This document shows, piece by piece, positions 10,001 to 19,030 of a stretch of DNA of 64,000 nucleotides. A program made the position numbers and the translations under genes. The stretch lies in contig NZ_JARDUB010000004.1 of the NCBI RefSeq assembly GCF_029360665.1, positions 62,001 through 126,000 of the forward strand, given 5' to 3'. Position 1 is the stretch's first letter. Each line of letters begins with the position of its first letter. A model generated the notes under the pieces. That model was not told where the DNA came from. It was given only the letters and a program-made list of their open reading frames with translations, and did no database searches. The stretch is from Eudoraea chungangensis (GTDB lineage Bacteria > Bacteroidota > Bacteroidia > Flavobacteriales > Flavobacteriaceae).

Positions 10001-11495
10001 CATTAAAATTAAAACTACTTTCTTCATCGCTAAAATCAGCCAAACCATCAAAACTAAACTGTATGTTTTCATCATTACAAAGCAAGGAACCATCAAATAG
10101 TTGGTCTTTTAAGATCCCGGAAACTTTAAGATCATTGTATTCGTAATTATTAAACTCAATAGAATATATTTCCCCAAAAACCTCAGTATTAAGGTTTTTA
10201 CTGACAAAACCTTTTCCCTCCACATTGACATCTACAGTGGTTTTCCCCAGTTTAGCGTTATCTATGAACCTTCCCAAGTCAAAATCAATGAGCGATACAA
10301 AACCTTTGTAGTCAGCATTGTCAATATCATTAACTTGGGTTAAATCCAAATCTAAATAACTCTTTCCTACGGCAGTATTCAGGTTGGCCCTGGTATTAAT
10401 AGAAGTTTCTGTTATTATGGCATCACCTCTAATTGTAAACTGACCTAACTTTTTAAAGATTGAAGGTAAGGACTTGCCCAGAATGTTTGGCATCAATGAG
10501 CGCAATTCGTAATAGCTAGTAGTTATATTTTTAATGTCTGCGTTTAATTCAAATTCCCCTTCGTTGGAAAAGAGGTTAGTAAAATTAAAGTCTCCTCTTA
10601 TGGCAGTATTATCCGATATTAAAAAAAGACGTTCTATGTTTAAATCATTTAGGACCCCACTGACACTGGCAGAAAAGTTCACCTCTTTACCTGAGCCAAA
10701 CTGATCGTATAATCGGTTTACCTCGTCCAATACCACTTTTGAATCCTCAAATTGTGCACTAATCTGAACCTTATCTATAAAATTAACGAGGTCTTCTCTT
10801 TTGTAATCAAATTGAAGGTTTCCTTTAATCGCAGACATAGGTGTCTTGATGCTTAATGAGTCAAAGCGCATTTGTTCTTTAGAGTAAGCAAATGCCGTAG
10901 ATAGATCCGTAACATCAATACCAATGTTGCTTTCCATGGCAAGGCTCTCTATATTGGTGGTTACATTTGGTCCGAGTATCTGAAATGTCCCCGCTCCGAT
11001 ATCGAGCTTTGTAAAGTTTAACACCTCTGGATTCTCTTTATTTAAATCACTTAGGCGAAAAGTACCCTGATTTATTTCAATATGTGTGGAGGAAAAAAAG
11101 AAAGGCGGACTATTTGGGTCTCGGGGCTTTCCGCTATCTAACTTATCAATAAAAACACCTAAATTGTTGTCTGTGGCATTTTCATAGGTCTTTAAATTAA
11201 ACAGTAATCCGTCTAAGGTAATATCCCCAAATTCGAGTTTCCCCTTTATTACATTTCTGACATTTAGTAGAGAAGTAGACAGTTCTTCCACATAAATCAA
11301 AGTGTCCTTTTTATAATCTTCAATATAGATATCGCGTAAGGCGGTATCCCATGAAATTAGAGAAATCCTAAGTCTATCAATATTGATGTTGGTCCCAAAC
11401 TCTTTGTTTATAGCATTGGTGGCATATTTCGCAAAATAAGTCTGAACAGGTGGTAAAGAAAGTATGATCGTCCCCAAAACAGAGAGGAGTAGCAA
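7041..11495 (-). CDS. TamB-like translocation/assembly module protein, start uncertain
   Basis: Very large envelope protein (at least 1484 residues) of the TamB/DUF490 group, which with a BamA-like partner helps outer-membrane biogenesis or lipid transfer. It shows one N-terminal membrane anchor, then about 1100 residues of repetitive beta strands, and a C-terminal DUF490 region with VTGAFNYKFGGIIDRTFSVKPGGS and FLLAQGTF elements. The first canonical start, TTG at 11495, cuts into the hydrophobic anchor. In-frame codons without a stop continue upstream to about 11570 and encode a basic stretch (KHIGPIRKLRKILVR) that looks like the true N-terminus, but no ATG, GTG or TTG precedes it. It is divergent from tsaD. 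Confidence 0.85.
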   Translation of the reverse strand: MLLLSVLGTIILSLPPVQTYFAKYATNAINKEFGTNINIDRLRISLISWDTALRDIYIEDYKKDTLIYVEELSTSLLNVRNVIKGKLEFGDITLDGLLFNLKTYENATDNNLGVFIDKLDSGKPRDPNSPPFFFSSTHIEINQGTFRLSDLNKENPEVLNFTKLDIGAGTFQILGPNVTTNIESLAMESNIGIDVTDLSTAFAYSKEQMRFDSLSIKTPMSAIKGNLQFDYKREDLVNFIDKVQISAQFEDSKVVLDEVNRLYDQFGSGKEVNFSASVSGVLNDLNIERLFLISDNTAIRGDFNFTNLFSNEGEFELNADIKNITTSYYELRSLMPNILGKSLPSIFKKLGQFTIRGDAIITETSINTRANLNTAVGKSYLDLDLTQVNDIDNADYKGFVSLIDFDLGRFIDNAKLGKTTVDVNVEGKGFVSKNLNTEVFGEIYSIEFNNYEYNDLKVSGILKDQLFDGSLLCNDENIQFSFDGLADFSDEESSFNFNAFVEYADFKTLNFIKDSVSIFKGDVSMDITGSSYQNIEGDIRFSKTSYQNINNTYYFDDFSIVSTFSKDSTRNIEINSPDIITGYMRGKFKVRELGKLVRNSIGSIYTNYKPFEISNGQTLAFNFKIYNKIVEVFFPEVAFGPNTFIRGNIIADKGDFKLDFKSPHIKAFANELDSVDFRIDNKNPLFNTYLAVQNVQTPYYDVKEFNLINTTLNDTLFFRTEFQGGSAYDDSYNLNFYHTFNEDNKSVIGLKKSDVSFKGNTWVLNRNSNSKNKVILNQTLDSITIEEIVMNNENREQIRLRGQLADSTYKDLELQFKIVSLNKIAPSIDSLKLKGEINGTLNVLQKDNIYLPVCNLDISQFGINGVDLGNLTIGIVGNKDLSEFSVNSQIKENGLEKFGVFGKFTTNDKIPKADLVASFSDFNLSPFSPLGEDVISNIRGNLNGNVQIKGDIRNPDIDGVLTLNNAGLGVPYLNVDYDFAQNASIRLYDQTFDFQNIGLTDVAMKTKSVLQGTIKHNFFKTWNMDLDIDTGNNRFLILNTPFEEEILYYGTGFVKGKGRIYGPTTALNITFEGATAEGTSLKIPISDVASVGDYSFITFIEKDELQSLEMERQLKKYEGLELRFDLDVTPDAEVEIVIDQKTGSSLKGTGAGLVFMEINTNGKFNMFGDFVVVTGAFNYKFGGIIDRTFSVKPGGSLVWDGEPLEAVLNMEAVYSLNANPAPLLDNAGYSRRIPTDVTIRLTEQLDRPNIDLSIEFPGTSSTVKSELEYRLQDPTIEERNAIFLLAQGTFVSETSGINQQAVTGNLIQTASGLLNQVLGDEDDKIDFGVSYEQGFLDPNDIQTENRIGVTVSTQISDKVLFNGRFGVPVGGVTETVVAGDVEVQVLLNDEGTLRAKVFNRENEIQQFLQQQQGYTQGIGIAYEVDFNTFKELMQKIFRNKELEEIEPQQEEVPVPKQAAVEPSAVMGQDSLVRFYPKPNRPKLK

Positions 11496-11552
11496 AGCAA
11501 GAAGTGTTCTTACTAGTATTTTTCTTAGTTTTCTGATAGGGCCAATATGTTT

Positions 11553-11560
11553 TACCTTTG
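11553..11560 (+). promoter_or_regulatory. candidate -7 box for tsaD
   Basis: TACCTTTG fits TAnnTTTG and lies 21 bases before the ATG at 11582. It overlaps the alternative TTG start at 11558, which argues that translation begins at 11582. No clear -33 TTG is visible. Confidence 0.45.
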
Positions 11561-11581
11561 TGCTTACAATTTTTGTTCCAA

Positions 11582-12616
11582 ATGACGAATACTGATAAAA
11601 ACATTTACATTTTAGCGATAGAGTCTTCGTGTGACGATACTTCCGCGGCTGTTTTACTCAACAAAAAAAAGTTGAGCAATGTAATTGCTACACAGAAGAT
11701 TCACGAAGCTTTTGGAGGGGTTGTACCTGAATTAGCCTCCAGAGCGCATCAGCAAAATATTGTACCGGCTGTTCATCAAGCCTTAGCTAAAGCAAATATC
11801 GACAAAAAACTAGTATCCGCCATAGCTTTTACACGCGGACCTGGACTAATGGGTTCTTTACTCGTTGGAACTTCATTTGCCAAGTCCATGGCCTTAGGCC
11901 TGAATGTTCCTTTAATAGAAGTAAACCATATGCAAGCGCATATTTTGTCGCACTTTATTGAAGAAGAAGAGATGGAGGCTCCCAGTTTTCCATTTATTGC
12001 ACTGACTATTAGTGGAGGACATACACAGATTGTTTTGGTTAAAGACTATTTTGACATGGAAGTACTAGGTGAAACACTAGACGATGCCGTAGGTGAAGCA
12101 TACGATAAAAGTGCCAAAATATTAGGTTTACCATATCCCGGCGGGCCATTGGTGGATAAATATGCTCAATTAGGTAATCCTAAGGCTTTTCCGTTTCCTA
12201 AACCCAAGGTAGAAGGGTATAATTTTAGTTTTAGCGGCCTTAAAACGAGTATCCTTTACTTCATACAAAGAGAAACAAAGAAAAATCCTCATTTTATCGA
12301 AGAAAACTTAAATGACATTTGTGCTTCCATACAATATACCATTGTTGGAATTCTTATGCATAAGTTAGAAAAGGCGGTTCAACAATTGGGAATTAAGCAG
12401 GTAGCGATTGGCGGTGGGGTTTCTGCGAATTCAGCAATAAGAAAAGCCTTAAAAGAGAGAGAAAAGACACTAGGCTGGAAGACTTATATCCCTAAATTTG
12501 AATATTGTACAGATAATGCCGCTATGATTGGTATTGTGGGCTATTTAAAGTATCTTGATGGAGATTTCACCAACCAGGGCACTGTAGCAAAAGCACGGTA
12601 CAAAATAACCGATTAA
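11582..12616 (+). CDS. tsaD: tRNA threonylcarbamoyladenosine transferase TsaD
   Basis: Transfers the threonylcarbamoyl group to A37 of ANN-decoding tRNAs, working with TsaB and TsaE. The 344 residues have the ASKHA fold opening ILAIESSCDDTSAA, the metal-binding HMQAH at 116-120, ISGGHTQ, and GGGVSANSAIR. The ATG at 11582 was chosen over an in-frame TTG eight codons upstream because homologues begin near this point and the promoter-like box lies between. It begins a run of same-strand genes reaching 18.1 kb. Confidence 0.96.
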   Translation: MTNTDKNIYILAIESSCDDTSAAVLLNKKKLSNVIATQKIHEAFGGVVPELASRAHQQNIVPAVHQALAKANIDKKLVSAIAFTRGPGLMGSLLVGTSFAKSMALGLNVPLIEVNHMQAHILSHFIEEEEMEAPSFPFIALTISGGHTQIVLVKDYFDMEVLGETLDDAVGEAYDKSAKILGLPYPGGPLVDKYAQLGNPKAFPFPKPKVEGYNFSFSGLKTSILYFIQRETKKNPHFIEENLNDICASIQYTIVGILMHKLEKAVQQLGIKQVAIGGGVSANSAIRKALKEREKTLGWKTYIPKFEYCTDNAAMIGIVGYLKYLDGDFTNQGTVAKARYKITD

Positions 12617-12620
12617 GTAT

Positions 12621-12968
12621 ATGGCATATTCCGAAGATTTGGCATTGAGAATACGCGGAATAATTAGCATGTTTCCGAAGACCATACGTTCTGAATTTAA
12701 CGAGAAGAAAATGTTTGGAGGACTGGCTTTTCTCTTTAAAGGAAAGATGACCGTTGGTGTAATAAAATCGGATTTAATGGTTAGGGTGGTTGCAGAAAAA
12801 ATGCCAGGCATACTCAAGGAAAATAGTGTACGACCTATGGACTTTACCAAAAGACCTATGAAAGAGTTTATATATGTAGATTCGTCTGGCTACGCCACTG
12901 AACAGCAATTACAAGGCTGGTTAGAATTAGGACTGGAACATGCCAAAACCAAACTAAAGTTGAACTGA
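12621..12968 (+). CDS. TfoX N-terminal domain protein
   Basis: A 115-residue cytoplasmic protein that matches only the N-terminal domain of TfoX/Sxy, with KKMFGGLAFLFKGKM near residues 29-43 and RPMKEFIYVD near 78-87. In gammaproteobacteria full-length TfoX controls competence; the stand-alone domain is common and of unknown function. It starts 4 bases after tsaD and is probably in the same operon. Confidence 0.8.
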   Translation: MAYSEDLALRIRGIISMFPKTIRSEFNEKKMFGGLAFLFKGKMTVGVIKSDLMVRVVAEKMPGILKENSVRPMDFTKRPMKEFIYVDSSGYATEQQLQGWLELGLEHAKTKLKLN

Positions 12969-12987
12969 TTAATGAAAGATACAATAG

Positions 12988-13698
12988 ATGCAATTATTTT
13001 ATCAGCCGAACATAGACAATAGTGCTGTTCAATTTGCTTTTAATAAAGAGGAGAGCAGACATTTAATAAAGGTTTTGAGAAGAAAAGAAGGGGATACTGT
13101 CTTTATCACCAATGGCAAAGGAGATCTTTATACCGCGAAAATAATCGCTGCCGATGTTAAAATGTGTAAGGCCGAAATAATTGAAAGAAAGATAAAGCAC
13201 AGAAAGATGCACTGGTTACACCTAGCGGTTGCTCCTACTAAAAGTAATGATCGTTTTGAGTGGTTTTTAGAAAAGGCGACGGAAATAGGAATCCAAGAAA
13301 TTACGCCAATTTATTGTGAACACTCGGAGAGAACGGTACTAAAAATGGAGCGGCTCGAAAAAGTAATCCAGGCAGCCATGAAACAATCACTTAGAACCTA
13401 TTTACCAAAGCTTAATGAGCCTATTAGCCTGCAAGCCTTTTTAGAGCAGGAGCACAAGGAATTAAAATTTATTGCACACTGTGAAGAGGAGGATAAACTC
13501 GACCTAAAAAGATGTATCGCAGCAGATAAAGATGTTACCATTTTAATAGGTCCAGAAGGTGATTTTTCATCCAAGGAAATAAAAATGGCCTCTAACAAAG
13601 GTTTTCTGCCCATCTCATTGGGAGAAGCAAGGTTGAGAACAGAAACAGCTGCCTTGGTAGCATGTACGGCCGTAGCAATAATTAATAGTGGATCTTAA
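12988..13698 (+). CDS. rsmE: 16S rRNA (uracil1498-N3)-methyltransferase
   Basis: SPOUT methyltransferase that methylates U1498 in the ribosomal decoding region. Its 236 residues begin with the PUA-like domain (QLFYQPNID, then SRHLIKVLRRKEGD) and end with the knotted SAM-binding domain: ILIGPEGDFSSKE at about 188-200 and LGEARLRTETAA near the C-terminus. It follows the TfoX-N gene by 19 bases. Confidence 0.95.
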   Translation: MQLFYQPNIDNSAVQFAFNKEESRHLIKVLRRKEGDTVFITNGKGDLYTAKIIAADVKMCKAEIIERKIKHRKMHWLHLAVAPTKSNDRFEWFLEKATEIGIQEITPIYCEHSERTVLKMERLEKVIQAAMKQSLRTYLPKLNEPISLQAFLEQEHKELKFIAHCEEEDKLDLKRCIAADKDVTILIGPEGDFSSKEIKMASNKGFLPISLGEARLRTETAALVACTAVAIINSGS

Positions 13699-13723
13699 AC
13701 ATACCCCGCAAACAAAAACAAAT

Positions 13724-14374
13724 ATGCCCTGTAAAAATTCCATCTTAAAAATACTTACAATCATTTGTCCTCTTTTTCTCTTTTCTCAAGAAATTGCGGT
13801 TTTAAAGTATAATGGAGGCGGTGACTGGTATTCGAACCCAACAGCTCTACCAAATTTAATTGAATTCTGCAATAAAGAAATTGGCACAAAACTCTCGGCA
13901 AAGCCAATAACTGTTGAAGTTGGAAGTTCTGCCCTTTTCCAATATCCATTTGTGCATATGACCGGGCATGGGAACGTTGTTTTCTCTCAAGAGGAAGCAG
14001 ATAATTTAAGAACCTATTTGCTTTCCGGAGGCTTTCTGCATATTGATGACAATTACGGTATGGAGCCCTATCTTAAGAAAGAACTGGTAAAAGTATTTCC
14101 AGAAATACCTTTGGAGGAAGTTGGAACCACTCATCCTATATTTAACGAGACCTATTCCTTTCCAAATGGACTTCCCAAGATTCATGAGCACGACGGTAAA
14201 AGACCGCAAGCCTTGGGAATTTTCTATGAGAAAAGACTGGTCTTACTCTTCACTTACGAAGCGGATTTAGGTGACGGCTGGGAAGATCCTCAAGTACATA
14301 ATGATCCGGCAGAGGTAAGAGAAAAAGCTCTAAGAATGGGAGCCAATATCCTACTATACGCCTTTAAAAGTTAA
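13724..14374 (+). CDS. exported DUF4159 domain protein
   Basis: A 216-residue secreted protein of unknown function. The ATG at 13724 gives a signal peptide (MPCKNSILKILTIICPLFLFSQE); an upstream GTG overlapping rsmE would add 12 residues in front of it and is unlikely. The mature part has the DUF4159 pattern: LKYNGGGDWYSNP near the start, a central FLHIDDNYGM glutamine-amidotransferase-like strand-loop, and a C-terminal DLGDGWEDP. It sits in a tight run with rsmE and the downstream permease. Confidence 0.85.
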   Translation: MPCKNSILKILTIICPLFLFSQEIAVLKYNGGGDWYSNPTALPNLIEFCNKEIGTKLSAKPITVEVGSSALFQYPFVHMTGHGNVVFSQEEADNLRTYLLSGGFLHIDDNYGMEPYLKKELVKVFPEIPLEEVGTTHPIFNETYSFPNGLPKIHEHDGKRPQALGIFYEKRLVLLFTYEADLGDGWEDPQVHNDPAEVREKALRMGANILLYAFKS

Positions 14375-14377
14375 ATC

Positions 14378-15466
14378 ATGAATTCAAAAACAATCGCAGA
14401 TGGCATTTTAAGGGCTGTTGGCATCTTGGCTGGGATTGCGCTTCTATTATTTTTTCTTTATCGCATTCAAACAGTGCTGATCTATATAGCCATTGCTGTA
14501 GTTATTTCTCTCCTAGGCAGGCCAATTGTTGTCTTTTTAAGAAGGAAACTCAAGCTTAACAATACCCTTGCGGTAATTATTACCATGGCGCTTTTCCTTG
14601 GCATAATCTTAGGCATTATTTCTATGTTTATTCCCTTAATTATTCAACAGGGTAAAAACCTGTCCCTATTAGACATAGATACTCTTCAAGAGAATTTTAA
14701 TAATCTTTATCTTCAAATAGTGGATTATTTTGGTCTGCAAACCAATGTAATTGAAGAGCAGCTTACAGATTTTAATTTATTTTCAAATCTAGATTTAAGT
14801 TTTATTCCCGATTTCCTAAATTCTTTGGTTGGCATTTTGGGAAGTCTAAGTATAGGCTTGTTTTCAGTAGTATTTATTGCCTTTTTTTACCTTAAAGACA
14901 GTAAATTGTTTCAACAAAATTTAATGGTCCTTATACCTGACGATAAAGAGGCAAAACTCAACACTTCCATTGAAACAATTAAAGAATTATTATCGAGATA
15001 TTTTTTAGGATTAGTACTTCAAATATTTATTCTTTTTATTATTTACACCACGGTATTATTAATTTTTGGAATCGAAAATGCCGTAGTTATTGCGTTCTTA
15101 TGTGCACTCTTAAACCTTATCCCTTACATCGGACCCATCATTAGTGCAGCACTGATGATTTTGCTAACCATGTCTAGTAATCTTGGAGCCGATTTTAGCA
15201 GTGTAATTTTACCTAAAACTATCTTTGTTATGATTGGTTTTGGCATCGGACAATTGATAGATAATTTCTTTTCACAACCCTTTATCTTTTCCAATAGTGT
15301 TAAGTCACATCCCTTAGAAATTTTCTTGGTAATTATCATTGGAGGTCTATTACTCGGAGTTATCGGTATGATCATAGCAGTACCATTATATACCGTAATT
15401 AAGGTGATTCTAAAGGAATTTTACGCCCAAAATAAGATTGTGCGATCATTGACTAAAAATTTATAG
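14378..15466 (+). CDS. AI-2E family transporter/permease
   Basis: Integral membrane protein of 362 residues with about eight hydrophobic segments in the usual 3+5 arrangement and the conserved LNLIPYIGPIIS segment near residue 246. The family is named after TqsA but members also act as Na+/H+ or small-molecule exporters, so the cargo is unknown. It starts 3 bases after the DUF4159 gene, pointing to translational coupling. Confidence 0.88.
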   Translation: MNSKTIADGILRAVGILAGIALLLFFLYRIQTVLIYIAIAVVISLLGRPIVVFLRRKLKLNNTLAVIITMALFLGIILGIISMFIPLIIQQGKNLSLLDIDTLQENFNNLYLQIVDYFGLQTNVIEEQLTDFNLFSNLDLSFIPDFLNSLVGILGSLSIGLFSVVFIAFFYLKDSKLFQQNLMVLIPDDKEAKLNTSIETIKELLSRYFLGLVLQIFILFIIYTTVLLIFGIENAVVIAFLCALLNLIPYIGPIISAALMILLTMSSNLGADFSSVILPKTIFVMIGFGIGQLIDNFFSQPFIFSNSVKSHPLEIFLVIIIGGLLLGVIGMIIAVPLYTVIKVILKEFYAQNKIVRSLTKNL

Positions 15467-15473
15467 TAATACT

Positions 15474-16655
15474 TTGAATAAATTATTATTAAATACTGGT
15501 GTACAGAATTTTATAAATAAAAATTTAAATACTGACATCGTGTCAGTTATACTAAAAAAACCACTTTTTAAGGAAGTTTCTAACAAAGAGATTGCCCAAC
15601 AGCTCGAAAGCAAAAAAAAATGCTTTAAAAAACTTCCTACCTGGTATAATACTCCAAAAATTTATTATCCCAAAAAGATACATATTGAGCAAACATCTTC
15701 CGAATCTTCAGCATTGTACAAATCGCAATTAGTGCAAGGAAAAAGGCTTTTGGATATCACCACAGGTCTTGGGGTGGATGCCTATTTTTTTTCTAAAAAA
15801 TTTGACGAACTCATCCTTTGCGAAAAAACAAAAGAGTTGGCAATTATTACGCAGTATAATCTTAAGGTTTTAGGAATTCTCAATACAACTGTCTTGCCTC
15901 AGGATGGCTTGGAGTATTTAAAAACTTCCCAGAATATTTTTGATTGGATTTATTCCGATCCCGGAAGAAGACATCAAACAAAAGGCAAAGTATTTCGACT
16001 TGCAGATTGTAGCCCTGATATACCTAGGCATCTTGACTTACTTTTTTCAAAAACCAGCCATATCCTTATTAAAACATCTCCCTTACTTGACTTAAGTTTG
16101 GGAATCAAAGAATTAAGAGGAGTAAAAGAAATACATATACTTTCAGTTGATAATGAAGTGAAAGAATTGCTTTGGGTTTTGGAGAAAGGTTTTAAACAAG
16201 CGATTAAACTTCATTGTTGCAATATTGAAAAAGGAAGTAAAGTAAACTTTAATTTTTCCTTTGAAGAAGAAAAAGCAACCGTTTCGGAATATTCACACCC
16301 ACTGACATACTTGTATGAGCCCAACTTAAGCATATTAAAGGCGGGAGCCTTTAAATGCATTGGTCGAAGATATGGTCTAAAAAAACTCCATGAACATACA
16401 CATTTGTTTACTTCAGATGAATTACTGGAATTTCCTGGCAGAGTATTTAAAATAAATAAGGTTTCTCCCTACCATAAGAACCTCGGCAAGTCCTTAAATC
16501 TTCGAAAAGCAAATATTAGCACAAGAAATTTCCCGGAATCTGTGGCCACAATTCGCAAAAAGACAAAAATAAAGGATGGAGGCAACCACTATGTTTTTTT
16601 TGTTAAGGATGTTTCAGGAGAGTTACGCGCCCTAGATTGTTATAAAATGTTCTAA
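15474..16655 (+). CDS. class I SAM methyltransferase with THUMP-like domain
   Basis: A 393-residue cytoplasmic protein. An N-terminal helical part is followed by a Rossmann SAM fold: LLDITTGLGVDAYFFSKKF near 92-110 is motif I and WIYSDPGRRH near 158-167 is the catalytic loop region. The C-terminal beta-rich part fits the THUMP-like domain found in this Bacteroidota group, so an RNA base is the likely target, though none is established. The start is TTG at 15474, 7 bases after the permease stop; no ATG is close. Confidence 0.8.
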   Translation: MNKLLLNTGVQNFINKNLNTDIVSVILKKPLFKEVSNKEIAQQLESKKKCFKKLPTWYNTPKIYYPKKIHIEQTSSESSALYKSQLVQGKRLLDITTGLGVDAYFFSKKFDELILCEKTKELAIITQYNLKVLGILNTTVLPQDGLEYLKTSQNIFDWIYSDPGRRHQTKGKVFRLADCSPDIPRHLDLLFSKTSHILIKTSPLLDLSLGIKELRGVKEIHILSVDNEVKELLWVLEKGFKQAIKLHCCNIEKGSKVNFNFSFEEEKATVSEYSHPLTYLYEPNLSILKAGAFKCIGRRYGLKKLHEHTHLFTSDELLEFPGRVFKINKVSPYHKNLGKSLNLRKANISTRNFPESVATIRKKTKIKDGGNHYVFFVKDVSGELRALDCYKMF

Positions 16656-16716
16656 AAAAATCGGTATATTTAAGAACAATAACGGCAAACCTATCCAAAA
16701 ACCAATTTTTAAAACT

Positions 16717-18096
16717 ATGGAAACTAAACTATTCAATATAAATCGCAGAAAATTTCTCAAAGGTGCAACTGCAGCAGCAGTTCTTTCCTCCTTTGGCAGC
16801 TATGGTTTTGAACTAATGCACAGAGAAAAACCATGGCGGGTAGGCTTAATTGGTGCCGGGTGGTACGGAAGTAGTGATCTTTTTAAATTGATCCAGGTTG
16901 CCAATGTTGAAGTAATAGCGATAAGCGAAGTGGACAAGAATTTTGCAGCAGATACTGCTATGCTCGTATCACAGAGGCAAAAATCCAAGAAAACGCCCAA
17001 AACATACAACGATTATCGCGAGATGTTAAAAAATGAAGGTTTAGAAATAGTTTTAATTGGTTCCCCAGACCATTGGCATGCCCTTCAGTGTATAGATGCC
17101 TTAAAAGCAGGGGCACATGTTTATGTACAAAAGCCTATTAGCGTAGATGTACTAGAAGGAGAAGCTATGGTTGCCGCAGCAAGACACTACAACAAGGTGG
17201 TACAGGTGGGAACACAAAGAAAAAGCACACCTCATCTAATTCATGCCAAAGAAAATATTGTAGATAAAGGACTTTTAGGCAAGATTTCACATGTAGAAAT
17301 GTGTTGCTATTTTCATATGAGAGCGAATGGCAATCCGCCCTTGGAAGCGGTGCCTGATTTTCTAGACTATGAGATGTGGACAGGACCAGCACCACTAAGA
17401 CCATATGATGGTTTACCACATAAAAGATGGTGGAGAACATTTATGGAGTATGGCAATGGCATTATGGGTGATATGTGTGTACACATGTTAGATACCGTGC
17501 GATGGATGCTTCAATTAGACTGGCCAAATAAAATTAGTTCTACTGGCGGTATTTATGTGCAAAAAGAGGGGAAGTCAAATATTGCCGATACACAATCTGC
17601 TATTTTTGAATACGAAGATCTTAACTGTATCTGGCAACATAGGAGTTGGGGTACACCGGATGATCCCGAATATCCTTGGTCATTTAAACTTTTTGGAGAA
17701 AAAGGTACACTTTCTGGTAGTACCATGCAGTACGATTTTGTGCCGTACGACAAGGATGTTAAACCTATTCATATGGATGTGGTTTATGAAAAAGAAAAGT
17801 ATCCTGAAGATTTAACTGAAAAAGGCATTGAGCTCAATGCGGCACCGGCTACACGCCTGCACATGTTAGATTTTTTAAAGGCAATTGATCAAAAATCTCT
17901 TCCAATAGCTGACATTCGGGAAGGGCATATATCAACAGCAAGTTGTATCCTAGCCAATATGTCTATGGAATTACAGCGTCCATTGGTTTATGATTCCAAA
18001 AATCTGGTTGTGGTAAATGACGAGGAAGCCACTGCCTTATTAAAAAGACCATATAGAAGTCCTTGGGAACACCCCCACCCCAACCAGTTTAAATAA
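16717..18096 (+). CDS. Tat-exported Gfo/Idh/MocA family oxidoreductase
   Basis: NAD(P)-dependent sugar oxidoreductase of 459 residues. A twin-arginine signal (NRRKFLKG, residues 9-16, then a hydrophobic stretch) sends it folded to the periplasm. The Rossmann loop GLIGAGWYG lies at about 43-51, and QKPISVD near 139-145 holds the conserved catalytic Lys. C-terminal parts resemble secreted Bacteroidota members that act on keto-sugars or glycosides. Its 61-base gap from the methyltransferase marks the start of the carbohydrate region. It fits the other exported redox genes near 23.7-27.9 kb. Substrate unknown. Confidence 0.88.
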   Translation: METKLFNINRRKFLKGATAAAVLSSFGSYGFELMHREKPWRVGLIGAGWYGSSDLFKLIQVANVEVIAISEVDKNFAADTAMLVSQRQKSKKTPKTYNDYREMLKNEGLEIVLIGSPDHWHALQCIDALKAGAHVYVQKPISVDVLEGEAMVAAARHYNKVVQVGTQRKSTPHLIHAKENIVDKGLLGKISHVEMCCYFHMRANGNPPLEAVPDFLDYEMWTGPAPLRPYDGLPHKRWWRTFMEYGNGIMGDMCVHMLDTVRWMLQLDWPNKISSTGGIYVQKEGKSNIADTQSAIFEYEDLNCIWQHRSWGTPDDPEYPWSFKLFGEKGTLSGSTMQYDFVPYDKDVKPIHMDVVYEKEKYPEDLTEKGIELNAAPATRLHMLDFLKAIDQKSLPIADIREGHISTASCILANMSMELQRPLVYDSKNLVVVNDEEATALLKRPYRSPWEHPHPNQFK

Positions 18097-18103
18097 GACG
18101 CTC

Positions 18104-19021
18104 CTATAAATTCTGAATCCATTGGGCTAAGATTTCGGTCCACCTATGGAGATAAGGCCGGTCAATAGCCAAAGCGAAGCCATGTCCTCCCTCAGGAAAA
18201 ATATGTAATTCCGCCGAAACATTATTCTCCACCAAGGAGGTATAAAACAACAGACTGTTTGCTGGGGGTACACCCTTATCATCCGTAGCATGGAATAGAA
18301 TTGTAGGTGGCGTATCCTGGTTTACCTGAAGTTCATTAGAAAAATACCTAATTTCATTTAGAGAAGGATTCTCTCCTAAAAGTGCCTTCAACGAACCAGA
18401 GTGTTTTGAGGAAGAAGTAAATGAAATTACAGGATACACCAAAGCCATGAAATCAGGCCTAGCAGAAACCGCATCAACCACATCTAATGCTTCATAAGCT
18501 TCCTCATTATAATGTGTGCCCAAGGTAGAAGCTAAATGTCCTCCAGCCGAAAACCCCATGACCCCAACAAGGTTTTCGTCTATATTCCAATTTAAGGCGT
18601 TATGTCTTACAAGTCGTATTGCCCTTTGAGCGTCTTGCAAAGGAACCATTTTAGGGTTTTCTAAAGATTTTGAAACAGGCAGCCTATATTTCACTACAAT
18701 AGCTACTATACCTTTTGAATTCAGAAATTTAGCGATATCCGTTCCCTCCCAATCATAAGCCAAAACATGATATCCACCTCCGGGAAAAACAAGTACGGCC
18801 TTACCATTGTTGCTTCTTTCCGAAGGAAAATAGACCTCAATTTCTGGATATTGTACCTGGCTCACCAAAAGAATATCGTCTTTTTTATGCATCTCTTTTT
18901 CATCACTGGGAATGCGATTTGGAACATTGTTGCGGGGCCATAAGGGGACTATGGTGTCCTGAGCTTGCAATGCTAAATTTCCGGCTAAAACTAAGGTAAG
19001 AAAGAGAAAAAAGGGCTTCAT
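18104..19021 (-). CDS. exported alpha/beta hydrolase, carbohydrate-esterase-like
   Basis: A 305-residue secreted hydrolase with a signal peptide ending at about LQAQD. FPGGGYH at 79-85 is the oxyanion loop, the nucleophile Ser158 is in GFSAGG, and the acid and base are suggested by HATDDKG and GGHGFA. The arrangement is that of bacterial acetyl/feruloyl esterases and BD-FAE-like enzymes, so removal of ester decorations from plant or algal glycans is the likely job. It follows the VanX-like gene by 9 bases in the same direction. Confidence 0.85.
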   Translation of the reverse strand: MKPFFLFLTLVLAGNLALQAQDTIVPLWPRNNVPNRIPSDEKEMHKKDDILLVSQVQYPEIEVYFPSERSNNGKAVLVFPGGGYHVLAYDWEGTDIAKFLNSKGIVAIVVKYRLPVSKSLENPKMVPLQDAQRAIRLVRHNALNWNIDENLVGVMGFSAGGHLASTLGTHYNEEAYEALDVVDAVSARPDFMALVYPVISFTSSSKHSGSLKALLGENPSLNEIRYFSNELQVNQDTPPTILFHATDDKGVPPANSLLFYTSLVENNVSAELHIFPEGGHGFALAIDRPYLHRWTEILAQWIQNL

Positions 19022-19030
19022 GATAATTCT

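Noticed and set aside
11377-11604. 75-codon minus-strand ORF with an ATG over the tamB start and tsaD start
   Set aside because: It is in a different frame from the tamB-like protein; its translation is cysteine and threonine rich without any family match, while the other frame gives a proper membrane anchor.
12621-12968. Competence regulator Sxy/TfoX
   Set aside because: Only the N-terminal domain is present; such proteins are widespread and not tied to competence in Bacteroidota.
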